From Ornithinimicrobium sp. INDO-MA30-4 (lineage in GTDB: Bacteria > Actinomycetota > Actinomycetes > Actinomycetales > Dermatophilaceae), in the NCBI RefSeq assembly GCF_021535045.1, contig NZ_CP091056.1, forward strand, positions 868,001 through 932,000: DNA of 64,000 bases, read 5' to 3'. The position numbers and the translations under genes were made by a program. Within the stretch, counting starts at the first letter, position 1, and each line of letters begins with the position of its first letter. Positions 39,137-47,816 of this stretch are shown one piece after another. The notes under the pieces are model-generated. The model made no database searches. It saw only the letters and a program-made list of their open reading frames with translations, and was not told the origin of the DNA.

Positions 39137-39976
39137 GGGCTCCTCAGTTTCGGGTCGGACGGGGTATAGGTCAGTGCGCAGGCTGGACAAATAGGGCGAC
39201 AAGCCGCGGACGCGGGCGAGCTCGGCATGCTGGAGATCTGCAGCCAGCACCTCGGCATCCGTCCCCGCCCGGGCGATGTCTTCGCCATCCGGGCCTACGA
39301 CGCAAGAACTACCGCAATACTCAAAGCGACTCTCGTCTCCGACGAAGTTTGCGTAGGCAACGAAGACGCCATTCTCTTCGGCCCGGGCTGGAACCAGTCG
39401 AGTGCTCACCGACGTGAACGGCTGCATGTTTGCGGTCGGCGTCAGGATCGCATCGACCCCGGCCAATGCGTGGGCCCTCGCGACCTCGGGAAACTCAATA
39501 TCGAAGCAAATGGCCATCGCCAGACGCCAACCGAGGTAGTCAAACGGCTCGCCTAGCGCGTCCCCAGCGCTGAACTGCGCCTCATCCACTTCGCCATAGA
39601 GGTGCGTCTTGCGATAGCTGGACAGCAAGTCCCCGTCGCGGGTGATGAAGGCAGCCGTGTTGAAAACTTCGTCTCCCGCTAATTCTGGGAAAACCACAAC
39701 GATGGCTAAGCCTCGCTCAGCCGCGATCCTCGCGACGGCGCCCAGTGTCGGGCCAGTCAGAGGCTCGGCCGCTGCGCGGACCGCTTTTCGCCCGATGTTA
39801 TAGCCGGTGAGGTACATCTCCGGGGTGATGAGGATGTCCGCCTGTTGGCTCTGGGCCTCGGCGGCGGCCCGGTCCAGCGCGGCCAACGAGTCAGCGATCC
39901 CCCGGTTGGCTGGCTCGATCTGGAGCAGGCTCAAACGTAGGACCGGCTGTGCCTGGCTTCGTTCTTCGGTAACCAT
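39133..39976 (-). CDS. davA: 5-aminovaleramide amidohydrolase-like nitrilase-superfamily protein (DavA-like)
   Basis: This carbon-nitrogen hydrolase has the catalytic Glu-Lys-Cys set: Glu in ILITPEMYLTGYNIG, Lys in SSYRKTHLYGEVDE, Cys in MAICFDIEFPEVAR. ILTPTANMQPF and FVAYANFVGDESRFEYCG are typical of DavA. DavA converts 5-aminovaleramide to 5-aminovalerate and ammonia after DavB. As sequenced, the frame runs on into the davB start with no stop. A one-base indel near the end would restore the ATGA junction, so the apparent fusion is probably an artefact. No davT or davD follows, so later glutarate steps must be elsewhere. Confidence 0.82.
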
Positions 39977-40033
39977 GTTCTGGGCACCATATCTCGCCAG
40001 ACGAGCCTCGTGTCTACCTCTCGATTGGCTCGC

Positions 40034-40492
40034 TTAGCCCCAGACCGATTGTGCTCCAGAGTCGCCTGCCAAGTAGGTCAGCACGATCGCTGCAATGGCC
40101 ACAACGATGGCCAGCACTTTGATGGTGATTTGGGCCCATTGGGGGCTGAGGAACGCCAGGCGGGGCTTGTCTGAATCGCGCTTAGGCGTGCCCAGATGGA
40201 AGAGGATCGCCATCACGGCGAGGCCAAAGGTCAGGGTCTCCAACCGGCTCCCCCACCCCATGTGCCCATTGAGGACATCCGAGCTCTGAGCCTTTTCATG
40301 GGAGAGGTCTTCACCTGCCTGAGCCGTCACAAAGGCAACGATCGCGCTCAGCACCCCCATCAGCGGTAAGCCCCAGCCCAGCCACAGGCGGAATCGCGGC
40401 AAAACGACAGCGACGATCAGCGCTAGCGACGTGACCAAGATTGCAACGACGGAGAAGTGCACGACTAACGGGTGCAGGGGCAGATCTGTCAT
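40034..40492 (-). CDS. DUF2231 membrane protein
   Basis: This intact 152-residue protein has four hydrophobic segments. It starts with LPLHPLVVHFSVVAILVTSL, whose HP-VVHF motif is the DUF2231 hallmark, and ends with VLAIVVAIAAIVLTYLAGDSGAQSVW. The terminal GDSGAQSVW is also typical. The conserved histidines suggest heme or metal binding, as proposed for related cytochrome-like families, but no function is established. GAGGA lies six bases before the ATG at 40492. A short inverted repeat lies in the divergent space upstream. Confidence 0.8.
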   Translation of the reverse strand: MTDLPLHPLVVHFSVVAILVTSLALIVAVVLPRFRLWLGWGLPLMGVLSAIVAFVTAQAGEDLSHEKAQSSDVLNGHMGWGSRLETLTFGLAVMAILFHLGTPKRDSDKPRLAFLSPQWAQITIKVLAIVVAIAAIVLTYLAGDSGAQSVWG

Positions 40493-40504
40493 GGCACGTC
40501 CTCA

Positions 40505-40556
40505 ATAGTTGAATATGGTCCTTCCCCCCAACTATGTCAGCGACGTGGCCTAGCCT
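40505..40556. promoter_or_regulatory. Divergent control region: inverted repeat and aldo-keto reductase -10
   Basis: ATAGTTG (40505-40511) and CAACTAT (40529-40535) form a 7-bp inverted repeat with a 17-base spacer between DUF2231 and the aldo/keto reductase. TAGCCT (40551-40556) ends six bases before the ATG at 40563, the leaderless pattern seen elsewhere. Confidence 0.45.
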
Positions 40557-40562
40557 CACCTT

Positions 40563-41536
40563 ATGGTGCTCCCAACCCGCGAATACGGCACAACTGGTCT
40601 CACCACAACACCGATCGGACTCGGCATGGCCGCCTTAGGCCGGCCGGGCTACATCAACGTCGGGCATCACGACGATTTGGGCGACACCTCAGTGGAGGCA
40701 CTGCGCGCCCGAGCCTTCGAGGTCCTTAATTCGGCGTATGCGGGGGGCGTGCGTCACGTCGACACCGCCCGGTCCTATGGTCGCGGCGAGGAATTTGTCG
40801 GCGACTGGCTGCGCGAGCAAGGGCATCAAGACGTCCTGGTGTCGTCGAAATGGGGCTACACCTACACCGCCGACTGGACCGTCGACGCCGATGTCCACGA
40901 AGTGAAGGATCACAGTGTCGGCACTTTCCGCCGTCAGATCGTCGAGAGCCGCAGATTCCTCGATGGCAATCCGCACATTTATCAGGTCCACTCAGCCACG
41001 CTGGACTCCGGGATCTTTGACGACCGAGACACCCTGGCGGCGCTTAGTGAGTTAGCCGAAGAAGGTGTCGTCATTGGGCTCAGCGTTTCTGGCCGGGCCA
41101 GAGTCAGGCCATCCGCCGAGCGCTGGAGTTGAGCACCGCTGGGGATGTGCCATTCGCTAGCATCCAGGCCACCTGGAACCTCTATGAGACTGCGGCTGGC
41201 GAAATGCTACTGGCAGCAAAGGAGGCCGGGTGGGGCGTCATCATCAAGGAGGCGCTGGCCAACGGCTTGCTGACCAGCCGCGGCGATGCCCCTGAGGTCC
41301 TGGCCCGGATGGCGGCCAAGCATCAGGTCGGCATTGACGCGCTAGCCATGGCCGCGGCCTCCGCTCAGCCCTTCACCCCCACGGTGTTGTCCGGAGCCTC
41401 GGTGACCGAGCACTTGACCGCCAACCTCCAGGCCACCCAGGTGTCGCTGAGCGAGCAAGAGTTGTCGGCGTTGAGCGAGCTAAGCGTCGACTCAACTGAC
41501 TATTGGAAGCGTCGCGGCGAATTGGCCTGGAGTTAG
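40563..41536 (+). CDS. Aldo/keto reductase (frameshifted)
   Basis: This NADPH-dependent oxidoreductase has a TIM-barrel fold and about 324 residues. The active-site region VRHVDTARSYGRGEEFVGDWL supplies the Asp and Tyr, and VLVSSKWGYTYTADW supplies the Lys. IYQVHSATLDSGIFDD carries the His. One indel near 41093 separates VVIGLSVSG from QAIRRALELSTAGDVPFASI. The C-terminal part matches the cofactor-binding end (ALANGLLTSRGDAPE). The substrate is unknown. It is a single gene with its own promoter. Confidence 0.85.
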
Positions 41537-41539
41537 CAA

Positions 41540-41555
41540 CCCCGGATTTGCGGGG
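41540..41555 (+). terminator. Short hairpin after the aldo/keto reductase
   Basis: CCCCG (41540-41544) and CGGGG (41551-41555) flank GATTTG just after the stop codon. The stem is short and no U-run follows, so the call is tentative. Confidence 0.35.
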
Positions 41556-41575
41556 GCTCACTGCCCTAATTCCTG

Positions 41576-41639
41576 TTTCGCAGATTCTTCACTACTGAGC
41601 ATTCTCGTTTTGCAGTTTCCGAAGACTCTTCATTAGTGT
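41576..41639 (+). promoter_or_regulatory. Imperfect tandem repeat and -10 upstream of the sulfonate-type operon
   Basis: TTTCGCAGATTCTTCACTAC (41576-41595) recurs as TTTCCGAAGACTCTTCATTA (from 41616), about 18 of 22 positions matching over the full copies. The copies are 40-41 bases apart, close to four helical turns. TAGTGT (41634-41639) overlaps the second copy and ends seven bases before the ATG. The stretch is AT-rich compared with the flanking genes. A regulator binding both copies could block the promoter. Confidence 0.5.
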
Positions 41640-41646
41640 TTCGGTC

Positions 41647-42443
41647 ATGGCTCCAGCCTCACTTGATGTCCAGACCCGTGCCGCCGCCGTCCAGGTGCGC
41701 GGCCTTCACCGCACTTTCTCGACCGCTGCAGGCGAGAAGCATGTTCTGAGCAACGTCAGCCTTGACGTGCCCGCTGGCGGCATCGTCGCGCTCATTGGTG
41801 CTTCCGGCTGCGGCAAGTCGACCTTGCTGCGCGAAATCTGCGGGCTCAACACGCCCGAGGCCGGGGCCGTCCTCATCGGCGACTCCCCGTCACCGGGATC
41901 GACCCCCGCTGTGCCGTCGCCTTTCAAGAGCCGCGCCTCCTCCCCTGGCGGACGATCGCTGAAAACATCGCGCTGGGCCTTCCGGCAGGTGTCGATAAGG
42001 AAACTGGTCAGGCACGAGTCGCAGAGTTGATCAGTCTGGTTGGCCTGGTCGAAGCCGCGAACCTTCGCCCCCGGCAGATTTCCGGCGGGATGGCGCAACG
42101 GGCCTCGCTAGCCCGAGCCTTAGCGCGCAATCCTGCGGTGCTGCTGCTTGATGAGCCGTTCGGCGCACTCGACGCTTTGACTCGACTGCGGATGCAAGAC
42201 CTGCTCCTGGATATCCACGCTGCCGAGCCTGCCACCATCGTGATGGTGACCCACGATGTCGAGGAAGCCCTCTACCTCGCGGACGACATTGCCCTGCTCG
42301 CGCCAGCGCCCAACTCGCATGGAGCCCATGTGGCCTCCTTGACGACCGTTCCCGGGTCTCGACCACGCTCACGGACCGACGCGGTCTTGGCTCAGCTGCG
42401 CCAAGAGATGCTCGAGGGCCTCGGCGTCTCCCGACACCGCTGA
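41647..42443 (+). CDS. ABC transporter ATPase, nitrate/sulfonate/taurine type (frameshifted)
   Basis: This ATPase of about 265 residues powers import with the next two genes. Walker A is ALIGASGCGKSTLLREICGL. The Q-loop region is AVAFQEPRLLPWRTIAENIA, the signature ISGGMAQRASLARALARNPA and Walker B VLLLDEPFGALDALTRLRM. VMVTHDVEEALYLADDI is the H-loop. The LLPWRT motif is typical of the SsuB/TauB/NrtD group. One indel lies near 41888. It is the first gene of a five-gene run ending in metY and a CoA-binding protein, which suggests the substrate is a sulfur compound. Confidence 0.87.
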
Positions 42444-42513
42444 GCCCAGCCTTCACCTGCCGTCAGCGCTGACGGCGACTTCCTGCATACCTGCAAAAAC
42501 CAAGGACCCCACT

Positions 42514-43547
42514 ATGTCTGCACGCCCTGCCCTGAAGTCTCTGCTCATCCCCGCCGTGGCCGCCTTTGCTCTGACCGGTTGCGTAGCCGGTGAAGACAGC
42601 GCCGCCTCCAGTGACAGCTCTGCCGCCGACGGCGAATGGAGCGACACCGAGCTTCACGTCGACTACGCCACCTACAACCCGTTGTCGTTGATCATTAAAG
42701 ATCAGGGCTGGTTAGAAGGAGAACTCGGCGACGACGTCGAGGTCACCTGGACTCAGTCCGCTGGCTCCAACAAGGCAAACGAGGCCCTACGCGCCGACGC
42801 GATCGACGTTGGCTCCACCGCCGGCTCGGCCGCTCTCCTTGCTCGCGCCAACGGCTCGCCCATCAAGACGGTCTTGCTCTACTCCCAGCCGGAATGGTCC
42901 GCGCTCGTTGCCCCCGAAGGCTCCGACATCACCGAGGTAGCCGACCTTGAAGGCAAGTCGGTAGCAGCAACGAAGGGCACCGACCCGTACTTTTTCTTGC
43001 TTCAGGCACTCGGCACCGCCGACCTCACGCTGGACGACATCGAGGTGCAGAACCTGCAGCACGCCGATGGCAAGACAGCACTGGAAAACGGTAGCGTCGA
43101 CGCCTGGGCTGGCCTGGACCCGCTGATGGCCGATAGCGAAGTGAACAACGGCTCCGAGCTGTTCTATCGCAACATCGACTTCAACACCTATGGCTTCCTC
43201 AACGCCAACGAATCCTTCCTCGAGGAGAACCCCGATCTTGCCCAGGTCGTGATCGACACCTACGAGCGAGCACGCGTGTGGGCCGATGAGAACCCCGACG
43301 AGACGGTTGCCATCTTGGCCGACGCTTGGGCATCGACCCCGCCATCGCGGAGACCGTCCTGCTGGAACGCACCAATTTGGACGTGTCAGTCCCTGGCGAT
43401 GACCAGGCAGCCGTGCTGGAGGTTGTCGGTCCGATCTTTGTCGAGATCGGCGATGTGCAGACGCAGGAGCAAGTGGACGAAGCGCTGACCAGTCTCTTCG
43501 ACCCCTCCTTTGCCGAGGCCGCTGACGCCACCCGTTTCACCGACTGA
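42514..43547 (+). CDS. ABC transporter substrate-binding lipoprotein, SsuA-like (frameshifted)
   Basis: The N-terminus has a signal peptide with lipobox LTGC (FALTGCVAG), so the protein is anchored outside the membrane. DTELHVDYATYNPLSLIIKD, GSTAGSAALLARANGSPIK and VADLEGKSVAATKGTDPYFF are typical of aliphatic sulfonate/nitrate-binding proteins (NMT1/SsuA). An indel near 43325 splits the last 75 residues (IDPAIAETVLLERTNL onwards). The Ser/Asp-rich segment after the lipobox is a usual linker. The start ATG at 42514 lies 71 bases after the ATPase stop. The exact ligand is unknown. Confidence 0.85.
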
Positions 43548-43578
43548 TCCGCCGACCTCAACGCAAGGAGCACTGGAG

Positions 43579-44444
43579 ATGACTGCACCAACTCGGGAGC
43601 GTGTCACTAACAAGGCTGCTGACGGCGGTCCGGCTGAGCCGCCCACCGTGGCACCGGTTGCGTCCAAGCCTGCCCGGCACCGGCTCAACAAGCGCCCCTG
43701 GGCGATCGCGGGCATTGGCTTGATCGTCCCGGCAGTGCTCCTTGCGTTGTGGCACTGGTCCACCGCTGTCACCGGGTACTTCCCGATCTATCAACTGCCG
43801 CCGCCAGCATCTGTATGGGACGCAGGGGTGGATCTGATTCAACGCGGTGAGTTGTGGACGCACGTCGCAATCTCGACCCAACGGGTCCTGATTGGCTTCC
43901 TGGTTGGTGCCACCCTGGGCCTGGCTGTTGGCGCAATCGTGGGCTTGTCCAACCTGTCTTCCTCGCTGCTATCGCCCACGATCGGCGCGCTTCGGGCGGT
44001 GCCGTCGCTGGCCTGGATCCCGCTGTTGTTGATCTGGCTCAAGATCGGTGAAGACAGCAAGGTCACGTTGATCGCCATCGGCGCATTCTTCCCCGTCTAC
44101 ACCACAGTGTCTGCAGCGCTGCGCCACGTTGATCCGCACTTGAGCGAGGTCGGGCGTGCCTTTGGCCTGCGCGGCTTCACGCTCTTCGCACGATCCAGTT
44201 GCCAGCCGTCATCCCCTCGGTGATCTCCGGTTTGCGGCTAGCGATGGCTCAATCGTGGCTCTTCTTGGTGGCGGCAGAGTTGGCGGGTGCCTCCATGGGC
44301 CTAGGCTTCCTGCTGACGGACTCACAAAACAATGGCCGCGTCGATCGAGTGTTGCTGGCTATTGTCTTGTTGGCGCTGCTGGGCGTGCTGACCGACATCA
44401 TTATTGGCTTTGTCGAAAAACGACTTTTGAGGAAGTGGTCCTGA
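43579..44444 (+). CDS. ABC transporter permease, SsuC-like (frameshifted)
   Basis: This is the inner-membrane subunit of the sulfonate-type importer, with about 288 residues. An N-terminal soluble stretch of about 45 residues precedes the first helix, AIAGIGLIVPAVLLALWHW. The EAA-type loop region is FFPVYTTVSAALRHVDPHLS and VGRAFGLRGFTLF, continuing after an indel (near 44190) with LPAVIPSVISGLRLAMAQSW. The last helix is LAIVLLALLGVLTDIIIGF. GGAG precedes the ATG at 43579. One base separates its stop from the metY start, so they are co-transcribed. Confidence 0.85.
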
Positions 44445-44445
44445 A

Positions 44446-45759
44446 ATGGCAGACGAGCACACCTTCGGCTTTAGGACTCGCGCACTGCACGCGGGCGGCA
44501 TCCCCGATCCAACCACCGGCGCACGCGCTGTGCCGATCTATCAGACCTCGAGTTTTGTCTTCAACGACACCAAAGACGCTGCCAACCTCTTCGCGCTGCA
44601 GAAGTACGGCAACATCTATTCGCGGATCGGTAACCCCACCGTTGCAGCCCTTGAAGAGCGCGTTGCTTCGCTCGAAGGCGGCATCGGCGCGGTCGCAACC
44701 GCTTCGGGTATGTCGGCTGAGTTCATCACCTTCTCCGCGCTGGCTGGCGCCGGTGACCACCTCGTGGCAGCAGCATCGCTCTATGGCGGCACGCTGACTC
44801 AACTCGATGTCACGCTGCGCCGCTTTGGCGTCGAGACGACGTTTGTCACCGGCACCGACCCGGCCGACTATGCCGCGGCGATCACCGACAAAACCAAAGC
44901 GGTGTATGCCGAGGTCATTGCCAATCCCTCCGGTGAAGTCACCGACATTGAGGCTCTGGCGGCTGTTGCCCACGAGCACGGGGTGCCGCTGGTGATCGAC
45001 GCAACCCTCGCTACGCCATACCTGGTCAGGCCGTTGGAGCATGGCGCTGACATCGTCATCCACTCGCTCACCAAATTCATCGGTGGGCACGGCACCACGC
45101 TGGGCGGCATCGTGGTTGAGTCTGGTCGCTTCAATTGGGGCAACGGCCGCTTCCCGACCATGACAGAGCCGGTTGAGTCTTATGGCGGCATCAGGTGGTG
45201 GGACAACTTTGGCGAGTATGGCTTCTTGACCAAACTGCGCACCGAGCAACTGCGCGACATTGGGCCCAGCCTGTCGCCGACCGCCGCCTTCCAATTGCTA
45301 CAAGGCGTGGAGACGCTCCCCCAGCGGATGGATGCCCACGTCGCTAATGCCGCCAAGGTTGCCCAGTGGCTGGCTGAGGATCCGCGGATCGCCTATGTCA
45401 CCTATGCCGGTCTGCCAGACCACGTGCACCACGAGCGGGCGAAGAAGTACTTCCCGCTCGGACCGGGCGCCGTCTTTGCCTTTGGCATCAAGGGCACCGA
45501 TGAGATTGATGGCCGAGCAGCCGGCGAGAAGTTCATCGGGTCTGTCCAACTCGCCAGCCACCTGGCCAACATCGGCGATGCCCGCACGTTGGTGATTCAC
45601 CCCGGGTCGACAACGCACCAGCAGCTGACTCAGGCCCAGCTTGAGGCGGGCGGCGTCAAGCCTGACCTCGTGCGTATTAGCGTTGGTCTCGAAGATGTCG
45701 AAGACATCTTGTGGGATCTCGACCAAGCCCTCACCGCAGCGACAGGAGTGAGCCGATGA
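44446..45759 (+). CDS. metY: O-acetylhomoserine sulfhydrylase (MetY)
   Basis: This intact 437-residue PLP enzyme makes homocysteine (or related thiols) from O-acetylhomoserine and sulfide. The Cys/Met-metabolism PLP family motifs are visible: TRALHAGGIPDPTTGARAVP, YSRIGNPTVAALEERVASLE and GGTLTQLDVTLRRFG. The PLP-lysine region is VIHSLTKFIGGHGTTLGG, and NIGDARTLVIHPGSTTHQQL is typical of MetY. It is translationally linked to the permease upstream (1-base gap) and overlaps the CoA-binding gene by 4 bases. The context suggests that sulfur taken in by the transporter is fed to methionine synthesis. Confidence 0.93.
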   Translation: MADEHTFGFRTRALHAGGIPDPTTGARAVPIYQTSSFVFNDTKDAANLFALQKYGNIYSRIGNPTVAALEERVASLEGGIGAVATASGMSAEFITFSALAGAGDHLVAAASLYGGTLTQLDVTLRRFGVETTFVTGTDPADYAAAITDKTKAVYAEVIANPSGEVTDIEALAAVAHEHGVPLVIDATLATPYLVRPLEHGADIVIHSLTKFIGGHGTTLGGIVVESGRFNWGNGRFPTMTEPVESYGGIRWWDNFGEYGFLTKLRTEQLRDIGPSLSPTAAFQLLQGVETLPQRMDAHVANAAKVAQWLAEDPRIAYVTYAGLPDHVHHERAKKYFPLGPGAVFAFGIKGTDEIDGRAAGEKFIGSVQLASHLANIGDARTLVIHPGSTTHQQLTQAQLEAGGVKPDLVRISVGLEDVEDILWDLDQALTAATGVSR

Positions 45760-46259
45760 GCACGCCAGCCGAGCGAACCTGGGTTGGCCCCAGCGCCCCA
45801 CAACGCCTCAACCTGCTGCGTCAGGCCAAGTCGATTGCGATCGTTGGTGCCTCCACCAACCCATCGCGGGCCAGCTATTTTGTCAGCACCTACCTGCTGT
45901 CTAGCTCTGACTATCGGGTCTATTTTGTGAACCCAATGGCCACCGAGATTCTCGGTCAGCCAGCTTATCCGGACTTGAAGTCACTGCCCGAGGTGCCCGA
46001 TGTCGTCGACGTCTTCCGCCGTCACGATGACCTGCCCAGCGTCCTGGACGAGGCCATCGCGGTTGGCGCAAAGACCCTCTGGCTACAACTCGGCTCGTGG
46101 CACGAAGAGGTTGCTGCCCGCGCCGAAGAAGCCGGGCTCAATGTTGTGATGGATCGCTGCGTCAAAATCGAGCATGCCCGCTTCGACGGCGGTCTGCACT
46201 TGGCTGGATTCGACACCGGAGTGATTAGCTCCCGGCGCGACTCGGCCGTGCGAGGTTAG
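45756..46259 (+). CDS. CoA-binding domain protein (YccU-like)
   Basis: This intact 167-residue single-domain protein has a Rossmann-like CoA-binding fold. It shows QAKSIAIVGASTNPSRASYF, VYFVNPMATEILGQPAYPDL, VDVFRRHDDLPSVLDEAIAV and NVVMDRCVKIEHARF. The conserved MDRC-KIEH motif is typical of the YccU group, often found beside metY/metX genes in actinobacteria. The reaction is unknown. The ATG overlaps the metY stop and its own stop overlaps the convergent MerR gene by 4 bases. Confidence 0.85.
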   Translation: MSTPAERTWVGPSAPQRLNLLRQAKSIAIVGASTNPSRASYFVSTYLLSSSDYRVYFVNPMATEILGQPAYPDLKSLPEVPDVVDVFRRHDDLPSVLDEAIAVGAKTLWLQLGSWHEEVAARAEEAGLNVVMDRCVKIEHARFDGGLHLAGFDTGVISSRRDSAVRG

Positions 46260-47088
46260 GCCAGAGGCAGATAGACCTCGGTGACCTGCTCGTCCTCGCT
46301 GACCTCACCTGGGTTCGTCAGATAGAGGTTGAAGTGCTTGCTGCCAACAGTTCCGTCGTTCTTGGTCGCCAAGCCTTCAGCGGCGATGCGCGCATTGATC
46401 CGGTCGTGCGCTTCGCTGATCTGCTCAAACGAGCCCTTGATCTGCGCCACCAAGCAGTCACGCTCGGGCAATTCGATGATCTCCAGGGGGCTTCAACGCT
46501 GGTCCCTGACGAGACCGGCAGAAAGGTCGACAGGTCAACGTCGCGCTCGGTGTATTGCTCGTCGTGCTCGATAACGCCGCACGGGCCGACAGGCTGGATG
46601 CCCTGAGCGCCCACAAGTGGCATCATCTGACCCCACAGTTGACCCTCCTCATTGTAGGCGGGGACGGTGCCACGCAGACTGACGACAGTCATGGCTGGGA
46701 CGGTCTTGCGGCTGAGTGTGATCGACATGGTGTGCTCTCCTTGGTCAAGCAATCGGGTGATGAGGGAAACCCGTCCCTGGGCCGCGTTCAGCTCTTCGTC
46801 AAGGCTTTCGCGCTGCAACTGCAGCGCGTTAGACCAGGCCTCAGTGCCGCGGGCGGCGAGGAGGATGCCAATGGCGGAGACGCCAAACCCGACATCGCGC
46901 AGGTTACGGATATCGGCTGCATCGGCCAATTGGTGCGGTGCATATCGCCGGTATCCGGTCCACTGGTCAATATCGGCTGGCACCAGCACTCCGTGGGAGT
47001 CATAGTGACGCAGCATCCGAACTGACAGACGGGTCAGTGAGCTAAAGCGCCCAATCGTCATCAGGTTGGTGTTCGTGGTCTCGGCCAT
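46256..47088 (-). CDS. MerR-family regulator with GyrI-like effector domain (frameshifted)
   Basis: The N-terminal winged helix MTIGRFSSLTRLSVRMLRHY is typical of MerR, continuing GVLVPADIDQWTGYRRYAPH. A dimerisation helix follows (LDEELNAAQGRVSLITRLLD). The C-terminal half resembles the GyrI/BmrR small-molecule-binding domain (VVSLRGTVPAYNEEGQLWGQ, then RDCLVAQIKGSFEQISEAHD), making it a BmrR-like drug or metabolite sensor. One indel lies near 46490. AAGTAT ends six bases before the ATG at 47088, a possible leaderless promoter. Its targets are not evident; neither convergent metY nor the TrmH gene is an obvious one. Confidence 0.82.
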
Positions 47089-47171
47089 GCGCCAATACTT
47101 GCGCCTGACACGATGTGAGGGTCAACAAACACGCCGCCCTTTGGTCTTTGGCAGCGCTGCGGACGTGACGA

Positions 47172-47816
47172 CTAATGCGTTAGCTGGTGCGCAACCATGC
47201 TGAAGGCTGTGCTCACATTCACGCTGCGTTTGATGCCCCGCAACGGCAACATCACGTGCCGATCAGCGACAGCCAGGATGTCGGGGTCAATGCCGCCCAC
47301 CTCGTGCCCAACAACCATCGCGATCCGCTCAGGCATGTCTTGTTGGCCAGGCTCGGTGATGGCAGCGATCTGCTGTGCCGTGGGAGTTGCTTCGACAGCC
47401 CAGATCGACCAGCCTTCGCTCTGCAACTCCGAGATCAGCGAGGGGCCATGCTTGTGGTGGCTCCAGCCAACCGTTTCTTGCGAGCCCAGGGCGGTGCGCG
47501 CCATCTTGGGGTGATCCCCCGGCGGAGTGATGCCGCTCAGATACAGGTGCCTGATCCCGAGGGCATCGCTGGTGCGAAAGATGACCCCGACGTTCATCAG
47601 GCTGCGGACGTTGTCGAGGACTGCGACGACCTCACGCCCAGGCGGGGGCGAATCGGCGGGCTCTGGAGAGTGATACTCCTCGCCCATGTGCAGTTCGCCC
47701 CCACAGTGCGGGCAGCCCGGCAACGAGTCCAACTGGCCCATGGGGAAGCGCAACTGGCACTGCGTGCAGGTCGCCATCCGGTGACCACCCGCAGTGGGGT
47801 GAATCTGATCAGCCAT
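47172..47816 (-). CDS. TrmH/SpoU-family RNA methyltransferase with N-terminal zinc ribbon
   Basis: This intact 214-residue protein has the SPOUT (trefoil-knot) fold. VLDNVRSLMNVGVIFRTSDA is motif 1, IAMVVGHEVGGIDPDIL motif 2 and MLPLRGIKRSVNVSTAFSMV motif 3. It methylates ribose in tRNA or rRNA with SAM. Unusually, a CTQC-x15-CPHC zinc-ribbon-like segment (residues about 17-40) precedes the catalytic domain; it may help bind RNA. The ATG at 47816 overlaps the dxs stop by 8 bases, so it is translated with dxs. The target nucleotide is unknown. Confidence 0.85.
   Translation of the reverse strand: MADQIHPTAGGHRMATCTQCQLRFPMGQLDSLPGCPHCGGELHMGEEYHSPEPADSPPPGREVVAVLDNVRSLMNVGVIFRTSDALGIRHLYLSGITPPGDHPKMARTALGSQETVGWSHHKHGPSLISELQSEGWSIWAVEATPTAQQIAAITEPGQQDMPERIAMVVGHEVGGIDPDILAVADRHVMLPLRGIKRSVNVSTAFSMVAHQLTH

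Noticed and set aside
44401..45294. A 297-codon open frame antisense to metY
   Set aside because: metY is intact and fully conserved on the other strand; the antisense product resembles no family.
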